Positions 43,154 to 52,760 of a stretch of DNA of 64,000 bases are shown here, piece by piece. Source of the DNA: Pleomorphomonas sp. T1.2MG-36 (GTDB lineage Bacteria; Pseudomonadota; Alphaproteobacteria; Rhizobiales; Pleomorphomonadaceae). The notes beneath the pieces were generated by a model. The model made no database searches. It was not told the origin of the DNA and saw nothing but the letters and a program-made list of their open reading frames with translations. The position numbers and the translations under genes are program-made. Positions within the stretch are counted from its first letter, which is position 1. Each line of letters begins with the position of its first letter. Location of the stretch: positions 372,001 to 436,000 of the forward strand of contig NZ_CATNLY010000012.1 in the NCBI RefSeq assembly GCF_950100655.1. The letters are read 5' to 3'.

Positions 43154-43546
43154 TTACTCCTTGGCGAGGTGCCAGACGCCGCCCATTCCATCGCCGTGAA
43201 CGTCGCCCGGCTTCTTGTCGCCCTGCCAGAGGTAGAGCGGCATGCCCTTGAACGCCCACTGCTGCGCGCCATCCTTGCGCGTCACCAGCGAGAAGTCATC
43301 GGCGGCCTTGGCGCCTGCAGCGGCCGTCACCGGCGGCCACTTGACGGCGCAATCGCCATAGCAGTTGGAGACGCCGGCGGCATCCTTGTCGAAGGTATAG
43401 AGCGACATGCCCTTGGCGTCGGTCAGAACCTCACCCTTGGCGGTGTCCATCGTCTTGATGGCGCCGGAGGCATAGTCCTCGGCGAAGGCCGGCACGGTGG
43501 CGGTGGCAAGGCCGGCGAGCAGTGCGGAAACGATCAGCTTGTTCAT
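43154..43546 (-). CDS. Secreted COG4315-type repeat protein
   Basis: Protein of 130 aa with a signal peptide (MNKLIVSALLAGLATATVPAFA, cleavage after AFA). The mature part holds two copies of the family unit: GMSLYTFDKDAAGVSNCYGDCAVKWPP and GMPLYLWQGDKKPGDVHGDG, with a final WHLA. Shown motifs are LYTFDKD, CYGDCAVKWPP and LYLWQGD. The conserved cysteine pair and aromatic residues hint at metal or redox binding, but no function is established. A GAGGAG ribosome site precedes the ATG at 43546. It leads the sigma/anti-sigma operon. Confidence 0.88.
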   Translation of the reverse strand: MNKLIVSALLAGLATATVPAFAEDYASGAIKTMDTAKGEVLTDAKGMSLYTFDKDAAGVSNCYGDCAVKWPPVTAAAGAKAADDFSLVTRKDGAQQWAFKGMPLYLWQGDKKPGDVHGDGMGGVWHLAKE

Positions 43547-43656
43547 GGGGTAACTCCTCGGGAGACGCAGGGACCCAGCTCCCGAAGACAACAACACGCC
43601 CCGATACGTTTTATTCCGTAGGCCCCGTCTTTTTTTTGCGGGACGGCTTCCGCCCC

Positions 43657-44334
43657 TCATGCGACGGGCCGCCAGCCGTCGCCTGCGCGTTCCAGCAGCG
43701 GCGTCGCCAGCGAGCCGACGACACGATCGGGCCAGACGGGTGACAGGTCGGCGAGGGCCGCGCGCCAGCGGTCGGTCTGCAGCATGGCGGCGCCGACCGC
43801 CACCGGCTCGACGCCGACGGCCGCCATCAGGCTGAGGCCGGCGACGATCGAGGTGCCGGAGGAAATCACGTCGTCGACGAGCGCCACCCGCCGTCCCTTC
43901 AGAAGCGGCAACATGCGCGGGTCGACGTAGAGGCGCTTCACATGGTGGGTGGTGACCGAGCTCATCGGCACCGACAGTTCCTCGACGTACCAGAACTTGC
44001 GCGACGTACCGCACGGGACATAGCGGGAATGGCCGAGCCGCTCGGCAACGGCGGCGGCCAGCGTCAGGCCCAGCGTCGGCAGGCCGACCACCACGTCGGG
44101 TGCGTGCTGCCTGAGCCGGGCCGCGAGATCGTCCGCCAGCGCCGACAGCACCTCAAAGCTCGCCTGATTGACGATCAGCGAGGCCAGCCCGTGCCGGCCG
44201 TCGGCAAGCGCCCGGATCGGCAGGAGAAGCCGCCGGCCATCGGCGAGGCGGGCGGGATAGGCGTCCGAGAGCGGACCGCCGTCGTCAGGGGTGCCGGCCG
44301 GATCGATGGTCTGCCAGAAGTCGTGCGGTTGCAT
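43657..44334 (-). CDS. Phosphoribosyltransferase-family protein
   Basis: Protein of 225 aa. The PRPP-binding signature is VALVDDVISSGTS at about residues 160-172, preceded by VVVGLPTLGLTLAAAVAERL. An SRKFWY segment lies in the flexible-loop area. The type I PRTase fold is clear, but the base substrate is not, and purine salvage or a regulatory role are both possible. I chose the ATG at 44334 (MQPHDFWQ). An in-frame start at 44370 would add 12 residues. Confidence 0.8.
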   Translation of the reverse strand: MQPHDFWQTIDPAGTPDDGGPLSDAYPARLADGRRLLLPIRALADGRHGLASLIVNQASFEVLSALADDLAARLRQHAPDVVVGLPTLGLTLAAAVAERLGHSRYVPCGTSRKFWYVEELSVPMSSVTTHHVKRLYVDPRMLPLLKGRRVALVDDVISSGTSIVAGLSLMAAVGVEPVAVGAAMLQTDRWRAALADLSPVWPDRVVGSLATPLLERAGDGWRPVA

Positions 44335-44622
44335 GGAGAGCCCCGATTGATGCCTTCGATGTAGTGCCAAGCGGCCTCAAGGGAAAGCATCATGTGGCGT
44401 GTGGAGGACGAGATCATTTCGGAAAGAATTGGCGCCGATGACGACAGATCCTGCCGCTTTGGCCCAATATGGCGTCACAAATCGGTCTCCCGCGAAAAAT
44501 AGTTCTCCGAGCCGTTGCCGCCAGCAAATTCATCCCTGTAACATCCGCTCGCGCGGATCGACAGTGACAGCACGATCGCATCCGCGACGGTTCGATCGCC
44601 GAAGCTTTCGCCGGAGCTACCC
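44335..44622. other. Divergent intergenic region
   Basis: About 290 nt between the PRTase and the binding-protein gene. No gene or dyad was recognised. Both promoters should lie here. Confidence 0.4.
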
Positions 44623-46227
44623 ATGACCTTTGCCGTCCTTTCCCGCCGTGGCCTGATCAAGGCCTCCCTGCTCCTCGCCGCCTCGACGGCGCTGTCGACC
44701 ACCCGCCTCATGGCACAGGAGAAGACGCGCCTGGTGGTGGCCGCCGACAGCGAGCCGAAGAACCTCAACCCGGCGGTCGTCGCCTCCAACGGCGTGTTCT
44801 TCCTGTCGAGCAAGGTGATCGAGCCTCTGGCCGAGGCATCCTTCGACGGCGAGAACGGCCTTGCGCCGCGCCTCGCGCTGTCCTGGGAGGGCGCCGACGA
44901 CGGCCTCTCCATCACCTTCAAGCTGCGCGAGGGCGTCGTCTGGCACGATGGCCAGCCCTTCACCTCCGCCGACGTCGCCTTCTCGGCGCTGGAGGTGTGG
45001 AAGCCGCTGCAGAACCTCGGACGTTCGGTGTTCGCCCACCTCGAGGCCGTCGATACGCCGGACGATCACACCGCCGTCTTCAAGTTCTCAAAGCCGACGC
45101 CGATCCAGCTCATCCGCAACGCGCTGCCGGCCGTCACCGCCGTGCTGCCCAAGCACGTCTTCGCCGGTACCGACCTCAAGGCGGCGCCGACCGTCGACAA
45201 GCTGATCGGCACCGGCCCCTTCAAGTTCACCGAGTACAAGCCCGGCGAATATTACCTGTTGTCGAAGAACGAAACCTACTGGGAGAAGGGCGAGCCGAAG
45301 GTGGACGAGATCGTCTTCCGCGTGCTGCCCGACCGGGCCGGCGCCGGCGCGGCGCTGGAAGCGGAAGAAGTTCATCTCGCCGCCTTCTCGGCCGTGCCTC
45401 TGGCCGACCTCGACCGCATTTCCAAGGTGCCGGGCATCAAGGTGATCTCCAAGGGATACGAGGCGCTGACCTACCAGCTCGTCGTCGAGATCAATCACCG
45501 CCGCAAGGAACTTGCCGATCTCAAGGTGCGTCAGGCCATCGCCCACGCCATCGACAGGGACTTCGTGGTCAAGACCATCTTCCTCGGCTACGCGGCGACG
45601 GCGACCGGCCCGGTGCCGAAGAACGCGCCGGAGTTCTACACCGGGGACGTGCCGACCTACGAGTTCAGCGTCGACAAGGCCAACGCACTGCTCGACGAGG
45701 CCGGCTACAAGCGGGGCGACGATGGCACGCGCTTCCAGCTGAAGCTGCTGCCGGCGCCCTATTTCAATGAGACGCGCCAGTTCGGCGACTATCTCAGGCA
45801 GGCGCTCGCCGCCGTAGGCATCGACGCGGTGATCGTCAACAACGACGCCGCCGGCCATCAGAAGGCGGTCTACACCGACCACACGTTCGATCTGGCCGTG
45901 GCGCCGCCGGTATTCCGTGGCGATCCGGCGATCTCCACCACCATCCTGGTCCGCTCGGGAACGCCCGACGGCGTGCCCTTCTCCAACCAGGGCGGCTACG
46001 CCAACGCCGAGCTCGACGCGCTGATCGACAAGGCGGCCGAGACGGTGGATACCGCCGCCCGCACCGAGCTCTACAAGGAGTTCCAGAAACAAGTGGCCGC
46101 CGACCTGCCGCTGATCAACGTCGCCGAGTGGGGCTTCATCACCGTGGCGCGCGACAGTGTCGAGAACGTCGCCAGCAACCCGCGCTGGGCGGTATCCAAC
46201 TGGGCCGACGTGGCTCTCAAGAGCTGA
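44623..46227 (+). CDS. Tat-exported family 5 ABC substrate-binding protein
   Basis: Protein of 534 aa. The N-terminus has a Tat motif SRRGLIK followed by a hydrophobic stretch, with cleavage expected after LMA near residue 31. The family 5 (peptide/nickel/opine) binding signature is present: AEASFDGENGLAPRLALSWE, FKLREGVVWHDGQPFTSADV and LIGTGPFKF. Late segments LKVRQAIAHAID and YANAELDALID also fit. A GGAG site precedes the ATG. No permease or ATPase genes adjoin it. The operon at 32.2-36.7 kb lacks exactly this component. Confidence 0.92.
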   Translation: MTFAVLSRRGLIKASLLLAASTALSTTRLMAQEKTRLVVAADSEPKNLNPAVVASNGVFFLSSKVIEPLAEASFDGENGLAPRLALSWEGADDGLSITFKLREGVVWHDGQPFTSADVAFSALEVWKPLQNLGRSVFAHLEAVDTPDDHTAVFKFSKPTPIQLIRNALPAVTAVLPKHVFAGTDLKAAPTVDKLIGTGPFKFTEYKPGEYYLLSKNETYWEKGEPKVDEIVFRVLPDRAGAGAALEAEEVHLAAFSAVPLADLDRISKVPGIKVISKGYEALTYQLVVEINHRRKELADLKVRQAIAHAIDRDFVVKTIFLGYAATATGPVPKNAPEFYTGDVPTYEFSVDKANALLDEAGYKRGDDGTRFQLKLLPAPYFNETRQFGDYLRQALAAVGIDAVIVNNDAAGHQKAVYTDHTFDLAVAPPVFRGDPAISTTILVRSGTPDGVPFSNQGGYANAELDALIDKAAETVDTAARTELYKEFQKQVAADLPLINVAEWGFITVARDSVENVASNPRWAVSNWADVALKS

Positions 46228-46260
46228 TTTGATACAGGGGCGCCTCGCAGATGGGGCGCC

Positions 46261-47268
46261 CTACCCGCCCGTCGTGTTCATGTGCCGCCCCTTGACCGAG
46301 GGGATGCCGGTGCGGTCGATGACGAAGTCATGGCCGCGCGGCTTGTGGGCGATGGCCCGGAGGATCGCCGCGTCGAGCAGGTCGTCGCCTTCCGAGGCGC
46401 GGAGCGGCGCGCGGAGGTCGACCTTGTCCTCCTGCCCCAGGCACATGTAGACGGTGCCGGTACAGGTGACGCGCACCCGATTGCAGCTTTCGCAGAAATT
46501 GTGGGTCATCGGCGTGATGAAGCCGAGCCGGCCGCCGGTTTCGCGCACCGTCACGTAACGAGCCGGGCCGCCGGTGCGGTAAGCCGTGTCGTCGAGCGTG
46601 AAGCGGCGGGCGAGAGTGGCCCGAACCTCGGTCAGCGGCAGGTATTGCGACAGGCGGTCGCCGTCGATCTCGCCGAGCGGCATGGTCTCGATCAGCGTCA
46701 TGTCGAAGCCGCGCCCATGCGCCCAGGCCAGCATGTCGGCCAGATCGAACTCGTTGACCTCCCTCAGCGCCACCGTGTTGATCTTGACCTTCAGGCCGGC
46801 GCGCACCGCCGCATCGATGCCGGCGAGCACCTTGTCGAGGTTGCCGGTGCGGGTGACAGCGCGAAACTTCTCCGCATCGAGGGTGTCGAGCGACACGTTG
46901 ATGCGGCGCACGCCGCACTCGGCCAGCTCGTCGGCAAAACGGGTCAGCTGCGAGCCGTTGGTGGTCAGCGTCACCTCGTCGAGACTACCGTCATCGAGAT
47001 AGGTCTTCAGCGAGCGGAACAGCGCCATGATGCCGCGTCGGACCAGCGGCTCGCCGCCGGAGACGCGAATGCGGCGCACGCCGCGCCGGATGAAGGCGGC
47101 GCACAGGCGGTCGAGTTCTTCCAGCGTCAGCAGGTCGCCGTGCGGCAGAAACGTCATGTCGCCGGACATGCAGTAGACGCAACGGAAGTCGCAGCGGTCC
47201 GTCACCGAGACACGCAGGTAGTCGACGCGCCGGCCGAACGGATCGATCAGGTTGGAAACGGACTGCAT
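46261..47268 (-). CDS. moaA: GTP 3',8-cyclase MoaA
   Basis: Protein of 335 aa, a radical SAM enzyme that starts molybdopterin synthesis by converting GTP to 3',8-cyclo-7,8-dihydro-GTP with MoaC. The N-terminal cluster cysteines are C26, C30 and C33 (CDFRCVYC). [10 protein letters not shown] is the SAM-binding GGEP. The C-terminal cluster cysteines have the C-x2-C-x13-C spacing ([12 protein letters not shown]...MC). The catalytic double glycine ends the protein (TTGG). mobA is 12 kb away. Confidence 0.98.
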   Translation of the reverse strand: MQSVSNLIDPFGRRVDYLRVSVTDRCDFRCVYCMSGDMTFLPHGDLLTLEELDRLCAAFIRRGVRRIRVSGGEPLVRRGIMALFRSLKTYLDDGSLDEVTLTTNGSQLTRFADELAECGVRRINVSLDTLDAEKFRAVTRTGNLDKVLAGIDAAVRAGLKVKINTVALREVNEFDLADMLAWAHGRGFDMTLIETMPLGEIDGDRLSQYLPLTEVRATLARRFTLDDTAYRTGGPARYVTVRETGGRLGFITPMTHNFCESCNRVRVTCTGTVYMCLGQEDKVDLRAPLRASEGDDLLDAAILRAIAHKPRGHDFVIDRTGIPSVKGRHMNTTGG

Positions 47269-47639
47269 AAGGCGGCGCTCACCTCGAACCCGGCACGACC
47301 GGGGTGTCGAGGATAGCCCAACCGGCCGGCCGAGAAAACCTCCAACTGGCGCTCATGTTTCACGATGCTTTGATGCGCCGAGCCTGGGCGATGTTCGCCC
47401 ATGTCTTCCAAGACAGACGTCCCAGTTGAGTGTCGCGCGAGCGCAAGAGCCTGGATCGAAATTCGCTGGGGCGCGGCAAATGGCGACGAGCGCGAGAACC
47501 GGAGCGCAGCGGACCTAATGTCCGTGAGCACCGGAAGCGCAGCACTCTATGCCAAGGGCATCCGTCCGAAAAGTTGCAGACTTTTCGGATCAGACGGATG
47601 CCCAGGGATGCCCGCCCCAGTAGAGTTTCGGCTAGGCTC
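47269..47639. repeat. moaA-lrp intergenic region with extragenic palindrome
   Basis: 371 nt without a gene. At 47556-47603 a long hairpin pairs GGGCATCCGTC with GACGGATGCCC and, inside it, CGAAAAGT with ACTTTTCG around TGCAG, with a 5-nt bulge. The CGAAAAGT-TGCAG-ACTTTTCG core matches a common rhizobial intergenic palindrome. GC-rich repeat-like sequence precedes it. The moaA promoter must be at the left end. Confidence 0.65.
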
Positions 47640-48125
47640 TCAGAGCTGCTTGTCCTTGTCGAGCTGAATATAGGACAGCGGCAGGGCCGTGGTGTACTTG
47701 ATCTGCTCCATGGCGAAGGCCGAGGAGACATCGGAGATGTCGATCTTGGCGATCAGCCGCTTGTAGAAGGCGTCGTAGGCCTCGATGTCCGGCACCACCA
47801 CGCGCAGGAGATAGTCGACCTGACCGCTCATGCGGTAGAACTCGACCACCTCGGGAAACTCGCGGATCAGTTCGGCGAAGCGGCGAAGCCACTCCTCCGA
47901 GTGCTGGTTGGTGACGATGGAGACGAACACCGTCACCTTGGTGTTCACCGACTTGGGGTCGAGCAGCGCCACGCGGCGCAGGATGACGCCGTCTTCCTCG
48001 AGCTTCTGGATGCGCCGCCAGCAGGGAGTCGTCGACAGGCCCACTCTTTTGGCCACCTCGGCCACCGGAATGGTGGCGTCCTCCTGGAGGATCGATAGAA
48101 TTTTCCTGTCCAGCCGGTCCAGCAT
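47640..48125 (-). CDS. Lrp/AsnC family transcriptional regulator
   Basis: Protein of 161 aa. The N-terminal winged HTH lies at about 4-62, with LDRKILSILQEDATIPVAEV and KRVGLSTTPCWRRIQKLEE. The C-terminal RAM (ligand-binding/oligomerisation) domain lies at about 68-150. The HTH with CWRRI is typical of amino-acid sensing Lrp proteins. It is monocistronic. Effector amino acid unknown. Confidence 0.95.
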   Translation of the reverse strand: MLDRLDRKILSILQEDATIPVAEVAKRVGLSTTPCWRRIQKLEEDGVILRRVALLDPKSVNTKVTVFVSIVTNQHSEEWLRRFAELIREFPEVVEFYRMSGQVDYLLRVVVPDIEAYDAFYKRLIAKIDISDVSSAFAMEQIKYTTALPLSYIQLDKDKQL

Positions 48126-48342
48126 GATCGTGCGCCTATCTACGTCTGAAATGGCTTTCTATTTTGCAAGCCAATGTGACGCCAAATAAGAAATTTTTTC
48201 CCACTTTTGTCAAGTGCTGCCCGGTTACGGCGGGTTCCCTTCCGGTTTCGCATACCACTTGTTAACCATATCAACACACCGGGCGTTAGGGAAAATCAGG
48301 CTTAAGTGTGGCCAAACAATTGGCTGGAAGTTGACGTCAAGC

Positions 48343-49884
48343 ATGATCCTGGGCTCGGACCAGTCGCAGACCGCTCGCCTGGAGCAGAACAGGCAACGAT
48401 CGATGCGTCGCCGCGAAGTGACGCGCGCGGTCCGGGACGTGCGTGAGCGCCTGTCGTCGGACTCCGGCACACGTCCGGCCTTCGACTACGAGATCCTGCT
48501 GGAGTACGCCCGCAACCGCCTGTCGAGCTGGTTGCCGGTCGGCCTGCTCATCCTGGCGCTCGGCGGCACCGCCGCCTACTGGATGACCTACCAGTACGTC
48601 GCGATCTGGGCCGGCGCGGTGTTCATCGCCCATACGCTGATCGGCCTCACCGCCCGGCGCTTCAGCCAGACGCCGGCCGGCTCGGTGAACCTCAAGTACT
48701 GGCGCCGGCAGTTCCTGATCGCCGAGGCGCTGTTCGGTCTCGTCTTCTCCTCGCTGTTCTTCCTGCCGGGCGCCATCTTCGGCGGCACGGGCACCTTCGC
48801 CTTCGGCGCATTGCTCACCGCCATCGCCGTGCTGGCCATGGTGGCGAGCAACCTGCCGCGCGCCGTGGTGTTCAGCACGCTGCCGATCGCCATCGGCGGC
48901 GCCCTGAAGCTTGCCATGGGCCGGGGCTTCGTCGACTATTCGATGGCCAGCTTCCTGGTGCTGGCGGAAGTCTTCTTCGTGCTGCTCGCCTACCGCCTCT
49001 ACGAGTCGACGCTGACGATGATGGAGTTCCGCGTCGAGAAGGACGCGCTGATCGTCGAGCTGGAACAGGCCAAGGTCATTTCCGACGAGAGCCGCCGCCG
49101 GGCCGAGGAAGCCAATCTCGCCAAGTCGCGCTTCCTCGCCACCATGAGCCATGAGCTCCGCACCCCGCTCAACGCCATCCTCGGCTTCTCCGAGATCATG
49201 ATGAACGAGGTGTTCGGGCCGGTCGGCAACGAACACTACAAGGGATATGCTGCCGATATTCACACCTCGGGCCAGCACCTTCTCAAGCTGATCAACGAAA
49301 TTCTCGACCTGTCGCGCATCGAGGCCGGCCGCTACCAGATCAACGAGGAAGCGGTGACGCTGTCCTTCCTCGCCGAGGAATGCCACCACCTGCTGAAGCT
49401 GAAGGCCAAGTCGAAGAACCTGACCATCACCGAGCAGTTCGAGCCCGACCTGCCAAAGATCTGGGCCGACGAGCGGGCGGTGCGGCAGATCATCCTCAAC
49501 CTGCTGTCCAACGCGGTGAAGTTCACCCAGCCCGGCGGCGAAATCCTCATCCGCCTCGGCTGGACGGCGGGCGGCGGACAGTATGTGTCGGTGCGCGACA
49601 ACGGCCCCGGCATCCCCGAAAGCGAAATCCCCATCGTGCTCCAGGCCTTCGGCCAGGGCTCGCTCGCCATCCAGACCGCCGAGCAGGGTACCGGCCTCGG
49701 CCTGCCCATTTGCGTTGCGCTGATGCAGATGCACGACGGCACTCTCGACCTTCAGTCCAAGCTGCGCGAGGGAACCGAGGTCACCATCATCTTCCCGCCG
49801 TCACGCGTCATGGAAGTGATGCCGCCCATCGAGGAAGGCACGTCGGGGCGCGGAAAGCGGCCGGGGCAGCGCCGCTACGGCTGA
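48343..49884 (+). CDS. PleC/PdhS-type sensor histidine kinase
   Basis: Protein of 513 aa from the ATG at 48343. The ribosome site is weak, and in-frame starts at 48214 and 48403 are alternatives. There are about six membrane helices at residues 45-205. The HisKA domain has FLATMSHELRTPLNAILGFS, with phospho-acceptor His, and EVFGPVG. The HATPase domain has N-box LLSNAVKF, G1 DNGPGIPE and GTGLGLPI. Phospho-acceptor context plus EVFGPVGN is as in the DivJ/PleC/PdhS group that controls DivK/PleD and the cell cycle. No response regulator adjoins it. Confidence 0.9.
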   Translation: MILGSDQSQTARLEQNRQRSMRRREVTRAVRDVRERLSSDSGTRPAFDYEILLEYARNRLSSWLPVGLLILALGGTAAYWMTYQYVAIWAGAVFIAHTLIGLTARRFSQTPAGSVNLKYWRRQFLIAEALFGLVFSSLFFLPGAIFGGTGTFAFGALLTAIAVLAMVASNLPRAVVFSTLPIAIGGALKLAMGRGFVDYSMASFLVLAEVFFVLLAYRLYESTLTMMEFRVEKDALIVELEQAKVISDESRRRAEEANLAKSRFLATMSHELRTPLNAILGFSEIMMNEVFGPVGNEHYKGYAADIHTSGQHLLKLINEILDLSRIEAGRYQINEEAVTLSFLAEECHHLLKLKAKSKNLTITEQFEPDLPKIWADERAVRQIILNLLSNAVKFTQPGGEILIRLGWTAGGGQYVSVRDNGPGIPESEIPIVLQAFGQGSLAIQTAEQGTGLGLPICVALMQMHDGTLDLQSKLREGTEVTIIFPPSRVMEVMPPIEEGTSGRGKRPGQRRYG

Positions 49885-49894
49885 AGCCGAACCG

Positions 49895-49965
49895 GGTCCG
49901 ACAAAACCGGCTGCCACTTTCGCCGGAGTTGACCTGAGAACCATTCCGAAAAGCATTTCAATCGG
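49895..49965. repeat. Diverged extragenic palindrome
   Basis: Contains CAAAACCGGCTGCCACTTTC followed by GCCGGAG, aligning with CAAAACCGGTACCCACTTTT followed by GCTGGAA in the element at 18166-18214. It lies between the kinase and DUF2339 genes. Confidence 0.55.
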
Positions 49966-50000
49966 CTATCACTGCTTTCCAAACGGGAAACAGTCGCGCC

Positions 50001-52718
50001 ATGGATGACCTTCTGCTTTTTGCCGCCCTCATCGTCTTTACGATCCTCGTCGGTTCGGTGCTCGGCATCGTCGCCTTCGCCAGAACCCGCGAGCTGCGGC
50101 AACGCATAGAGCTGCTGGAGTTCGCATTGCGCGCCGCCCGGACGTCCGAGCCGGTCGCCGAGGCGGCGCCCGCCGCCGCTTCCGAAGCCGCAGCCGAGGC
50201 CGCTCCGGCCGAAGACGCTCCCGAAGCCCCCTCCCCGCCCCCCGAAACGCCGGATGCGGTCGGCGACGTCGAAAGCCCGGAAGAGACGGCGCCGCCGGTC
50301 GAGGGCGAACCGATCGCCGCCCGCACCTCGCTGGAAGAGAAGATCGGCAGCCGCTGGGCCGTCTGGGTCGGTGGACTGGCGCTCGGGCTCGGCGGCATCT
50401 TCCTCGTGCGCTACTCGATCGAGGCCGGCCTGCTCGGACCGGCGGCGCGAGTGCTGCTCGGTCTCGTCTTCTCCGGCCTGCTGCTGGCCGGCGGCGAGTG
50501 GCTGCGCCGCTCCGGCTTCGCCGAGGCGGATGGCCCGGCGCGGCGCGCCTATGTGCCCGGCGTGCTGGCCGCCGCCGGCGCGGTGTCGGCCTTCGCCTCG
50601 GTCTATGCCGCCTACGGCCTCTATGGCCTGATCGGGCCGGCCTTCGCCTTCATCGCCCTCGGCGCCGTCGGCGTGGCGACGTTGACCCTGGCGCTCAGGC
50701 ATGGACCGGCGCTGGCCGCGCTCGGCCTGCTCGCCGCCTATGCGACGCCGATTCTCGTGTCCAGCGGCGAGCCGGCGCTGCTGCCGCTGGTGATCTATCT
50801 CGCCGTGGTCTCCGCCGCCACCTATGGCGTTGCCCGCCTGCGCCTGTGGCGTTGGCTCGCCGTATCGGCGACGGCCGCCAACATCCTGTGGTCGCTGCTG
50901 CTGTCGGTCACCGTAGTGAGCATCGGGCATGCCGCCGACCAGCTCTACGTTGCCGCCCATTTCCTGATATCGCTGCTGCTCGCCGCCGTGGTCTTCGTCA
51001 CCAGCCACGCGCCGCGCGACCGCACGGCGGATGTCGCCTTCGACAGGACGGCGCTCGCCGTCCTCAGCCTGTTCGCGCTGCCGCTTCTTGCCTTCGTCGC
51101 CGCCGCCGGAACGGGCGCGCTCACCGTCACGCTCATCGCCATCATGGCGCTCGTGCTGATGGCGCTCGCCTCGGAGTGGCCGGCGGCGCGCGGCCTCGCG
51201 GTGACGGCGCTCGTCGTCACCCTCCTCGCCTACGGCCTTCTCAACGTGACGGTGTCCAACATCGTCATCGATCCGGTCACCGGGCAACCGACCGTCGCCG
51301 ACTTTGGCGACCTCCTGGCCTCGCCCGCCGGCAGCGACTATCTCGGCATCGGCATCCTGCTCGGGGTGATCCTGACCGTGGCGGGCCTTGCCGGCGCCAT
51401 CGCCGCGCGCGGCCGGCCGCAGCTTGCCGTGGCCGGCGCCTTCGCGGCGCCGGGGCTGATCGCCTTCGCCTATCTCAACACCAGTCGCGATCTCTCGGCC
51501 TCTCCGGCCTTCGCCGTCGCGGCGCTGGTGGCGGCCGTCTATCTCGCCTCCGTTACCGAATATCTCGGCCGTCGCCTCGCGGTCGACGCCAAGGGGCGCG
51601 ACGGCGCCATCGCCGCCTATGCTGTCGGCTGCATCACCGCGCTAGGCGCGGCGCTGACCATCGCCTTCGAGCGGGGCATGCTGACCGTTTCGCTGGCGCT
51701 GCTGGTCGCCGGCATCGCCTGGGTCGAGACACGACGCCCGGTGGCCGCGCTGCGCCCAACCGCGCTGGCCGTGGCCGCCGTGGTGATCGCCCGTGTCGTC
51801 TGGGACCCACGCATCGTCGGCGACGATCTCGGCACGACGATCCTGTTCAATCCTCTTCTCTACGGCTACGGCGTGCCGACGCTGTGCTTTGCCTACGCCG
51901 CCTGGCGCTTCGGCCGCACGCCGGACGATCCACGCCCCGTGCCGATCTTCGAGGCGCTCGCCGTCGTCTTCACGGCGCTGACGGCAACGATCGAAGTCCA
52001 TCACGCCATGAACGGCGGCGACCTGTTCGCCCCGGTGTCGAGCCTTGCCGAGCAAAGCCTCCTCACCATGGTGATGATGGCCATCTCGCTTGGCCTCAAC
52101 TGGCTCGGCGCCCGCCGGCCGTCGCCGGTGATGATCTGGGGCGTGCCGCTGTTCGGCGGCTTCGGCCTGATCATGGCGGCCATCGGCCTCCTCATCGTCA
52201 ACAACCCCGTGCTTTCGGGCGAGCCGATCGATGGCGGTGCCTTCGACGGCAAGCTGCTTCTCGGCTATCTCGGGCCGGCCGTCATGGCCCTTCTGATTGC
52301 CGGACTGGCCCGCCGCCGCAAGGATCTGCCCCGCTACGCCGTGCCCATCGCCGCCACGGTCGGCGGCCTGCTGGTCGCCATGTGGGCAACGCTGGCCGTT
52401 CGCGCCGGCTGGCACAGCGGCAATCTCGGCTGGGGCGGGGTGGAGGAAGGCGAGCTCTACGCCTACTCGGCCGTCTGGCTGGTACTCGGCCTCGTCGTCC
52501 TCACCGTCGGCTTCGTTGCCGCAAGCCGGACGGTGCGCACGGTGGCGGCGGTGATCGTCGCCGGTGTGGTGGCTAAGGTGTTCCTGATCGACACTTCCGG
52601 CCTCACCGGCCCGCTCAGGGCGCTGTCGTTCATCGGCCTCGGCGGCGTGCTGGTGGCGATCGGCCTTGCCTACCAGACGGTGCTGAGGCGCCAGCGGAAA
52701 AGCTTGCCGGAGGGCTGA
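50001..52718 (+). CDS. DUF2339 polytopic membrane protein
   Basis: Protein of 905 aa. An N-terminal helix (about 3-23) is followed by a short coiled coil and an Ala/Glu/Pro-rich linker (about 50-100). The DUF2339 signature EEKIGSRWAVWVGGLALGLGGIFLVRYSIE then begins, shown as IGSRWAVWVGGLALGLGG. Some 25 further membrane helices fill the rest. The role of the family is unknown, although enzyme-like or transport functions have been proposed. It is a single gene with no operon partner. Confidence 0.9.
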   Translation: MDDLLLFAALIVFTILVGSVLGIVAFARTRELRQRIELLEFALRAARTSEPVAEAAPAAASEAAAEAAPAEDAPEAPSPPPETPDAVGDVESPEETAPPVEGEPIAARTSLEEKIGSRWAVWVGGLALGLGGIFLVRYSIEAGLLGPAARVLLGLVFSGLLLAGGEWLRRSGFAEADGPARRAYVPGVLAAAGAVSAFASVYAAYGLYGLIGPAFAFIALGAVGVATLTLALRHGPALAALGLLAAYATPILVSSGEPALLPLVIYLAVVSAATYGVARLRLWRWLAVSATAANILWSLLLSVTVVSIGHAADQLYVAAHFLISLLLAAVVFVTSHAPRDRTADVAFDRTALAVLSLFALPLLAFVAAAGTGALTVTLIAIMALVLMALASEWPAARGLAVTALVVTLLAYGLLNVTVSNIVIDPVTGQPTVADFGDLLASPAGSDYLGIGILLGVILTVAGLAGAIAARGRPQLAVAGAFAAPGLIAFAYLNTSRDLSASPAFAVAALVAAVYLASVTEYLGRRLAVDAKGRDGAIAAYAVGCITALGAALTIAFERGMLTVSLALLVAGIAWVETRRPVAALRPTALAVAAVVIARVVWDPRIVGDDLGTTILFNPLLYGYGVPTLCFAYAAWRFGRTPDDPRPVPIFEALAVVFTALTATIEVHHAMNGGDLFAPVSSLAEQSLLTMVMMAISLGLNWLGARRPSPVMIWGVPLFGGFGLIMAAIGLLIVNNPVLSGEPIDGGAFDGKLLLGYLGPAVMALLIAGLARRRKDLPRYAVPIAATVGGLLVAMWATLAVRAGWHSGNLGWGGVEEGELYAYSAVWLVLGLVVLTVGFVAASRTVRTVAAVIVAGVVAKVFLIDTSGLTGPLRALSFIGLGGVLVAIGLAYQTVLRRQRKSLPEG

Positions 52719-52760
52719 GGCGGACGTACCTTCTCGGCCCGTTCAACGAGTCCCATCGCC

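Noticed and set aside
43585..43625. GGAATAAA motif as a candidate ECF promoter for the COG4315-sigma operon
   Set aside because: A -35-like GGAAT is present on the minus strand, but no -10 element lies at the 16-17 nt spacing expected.
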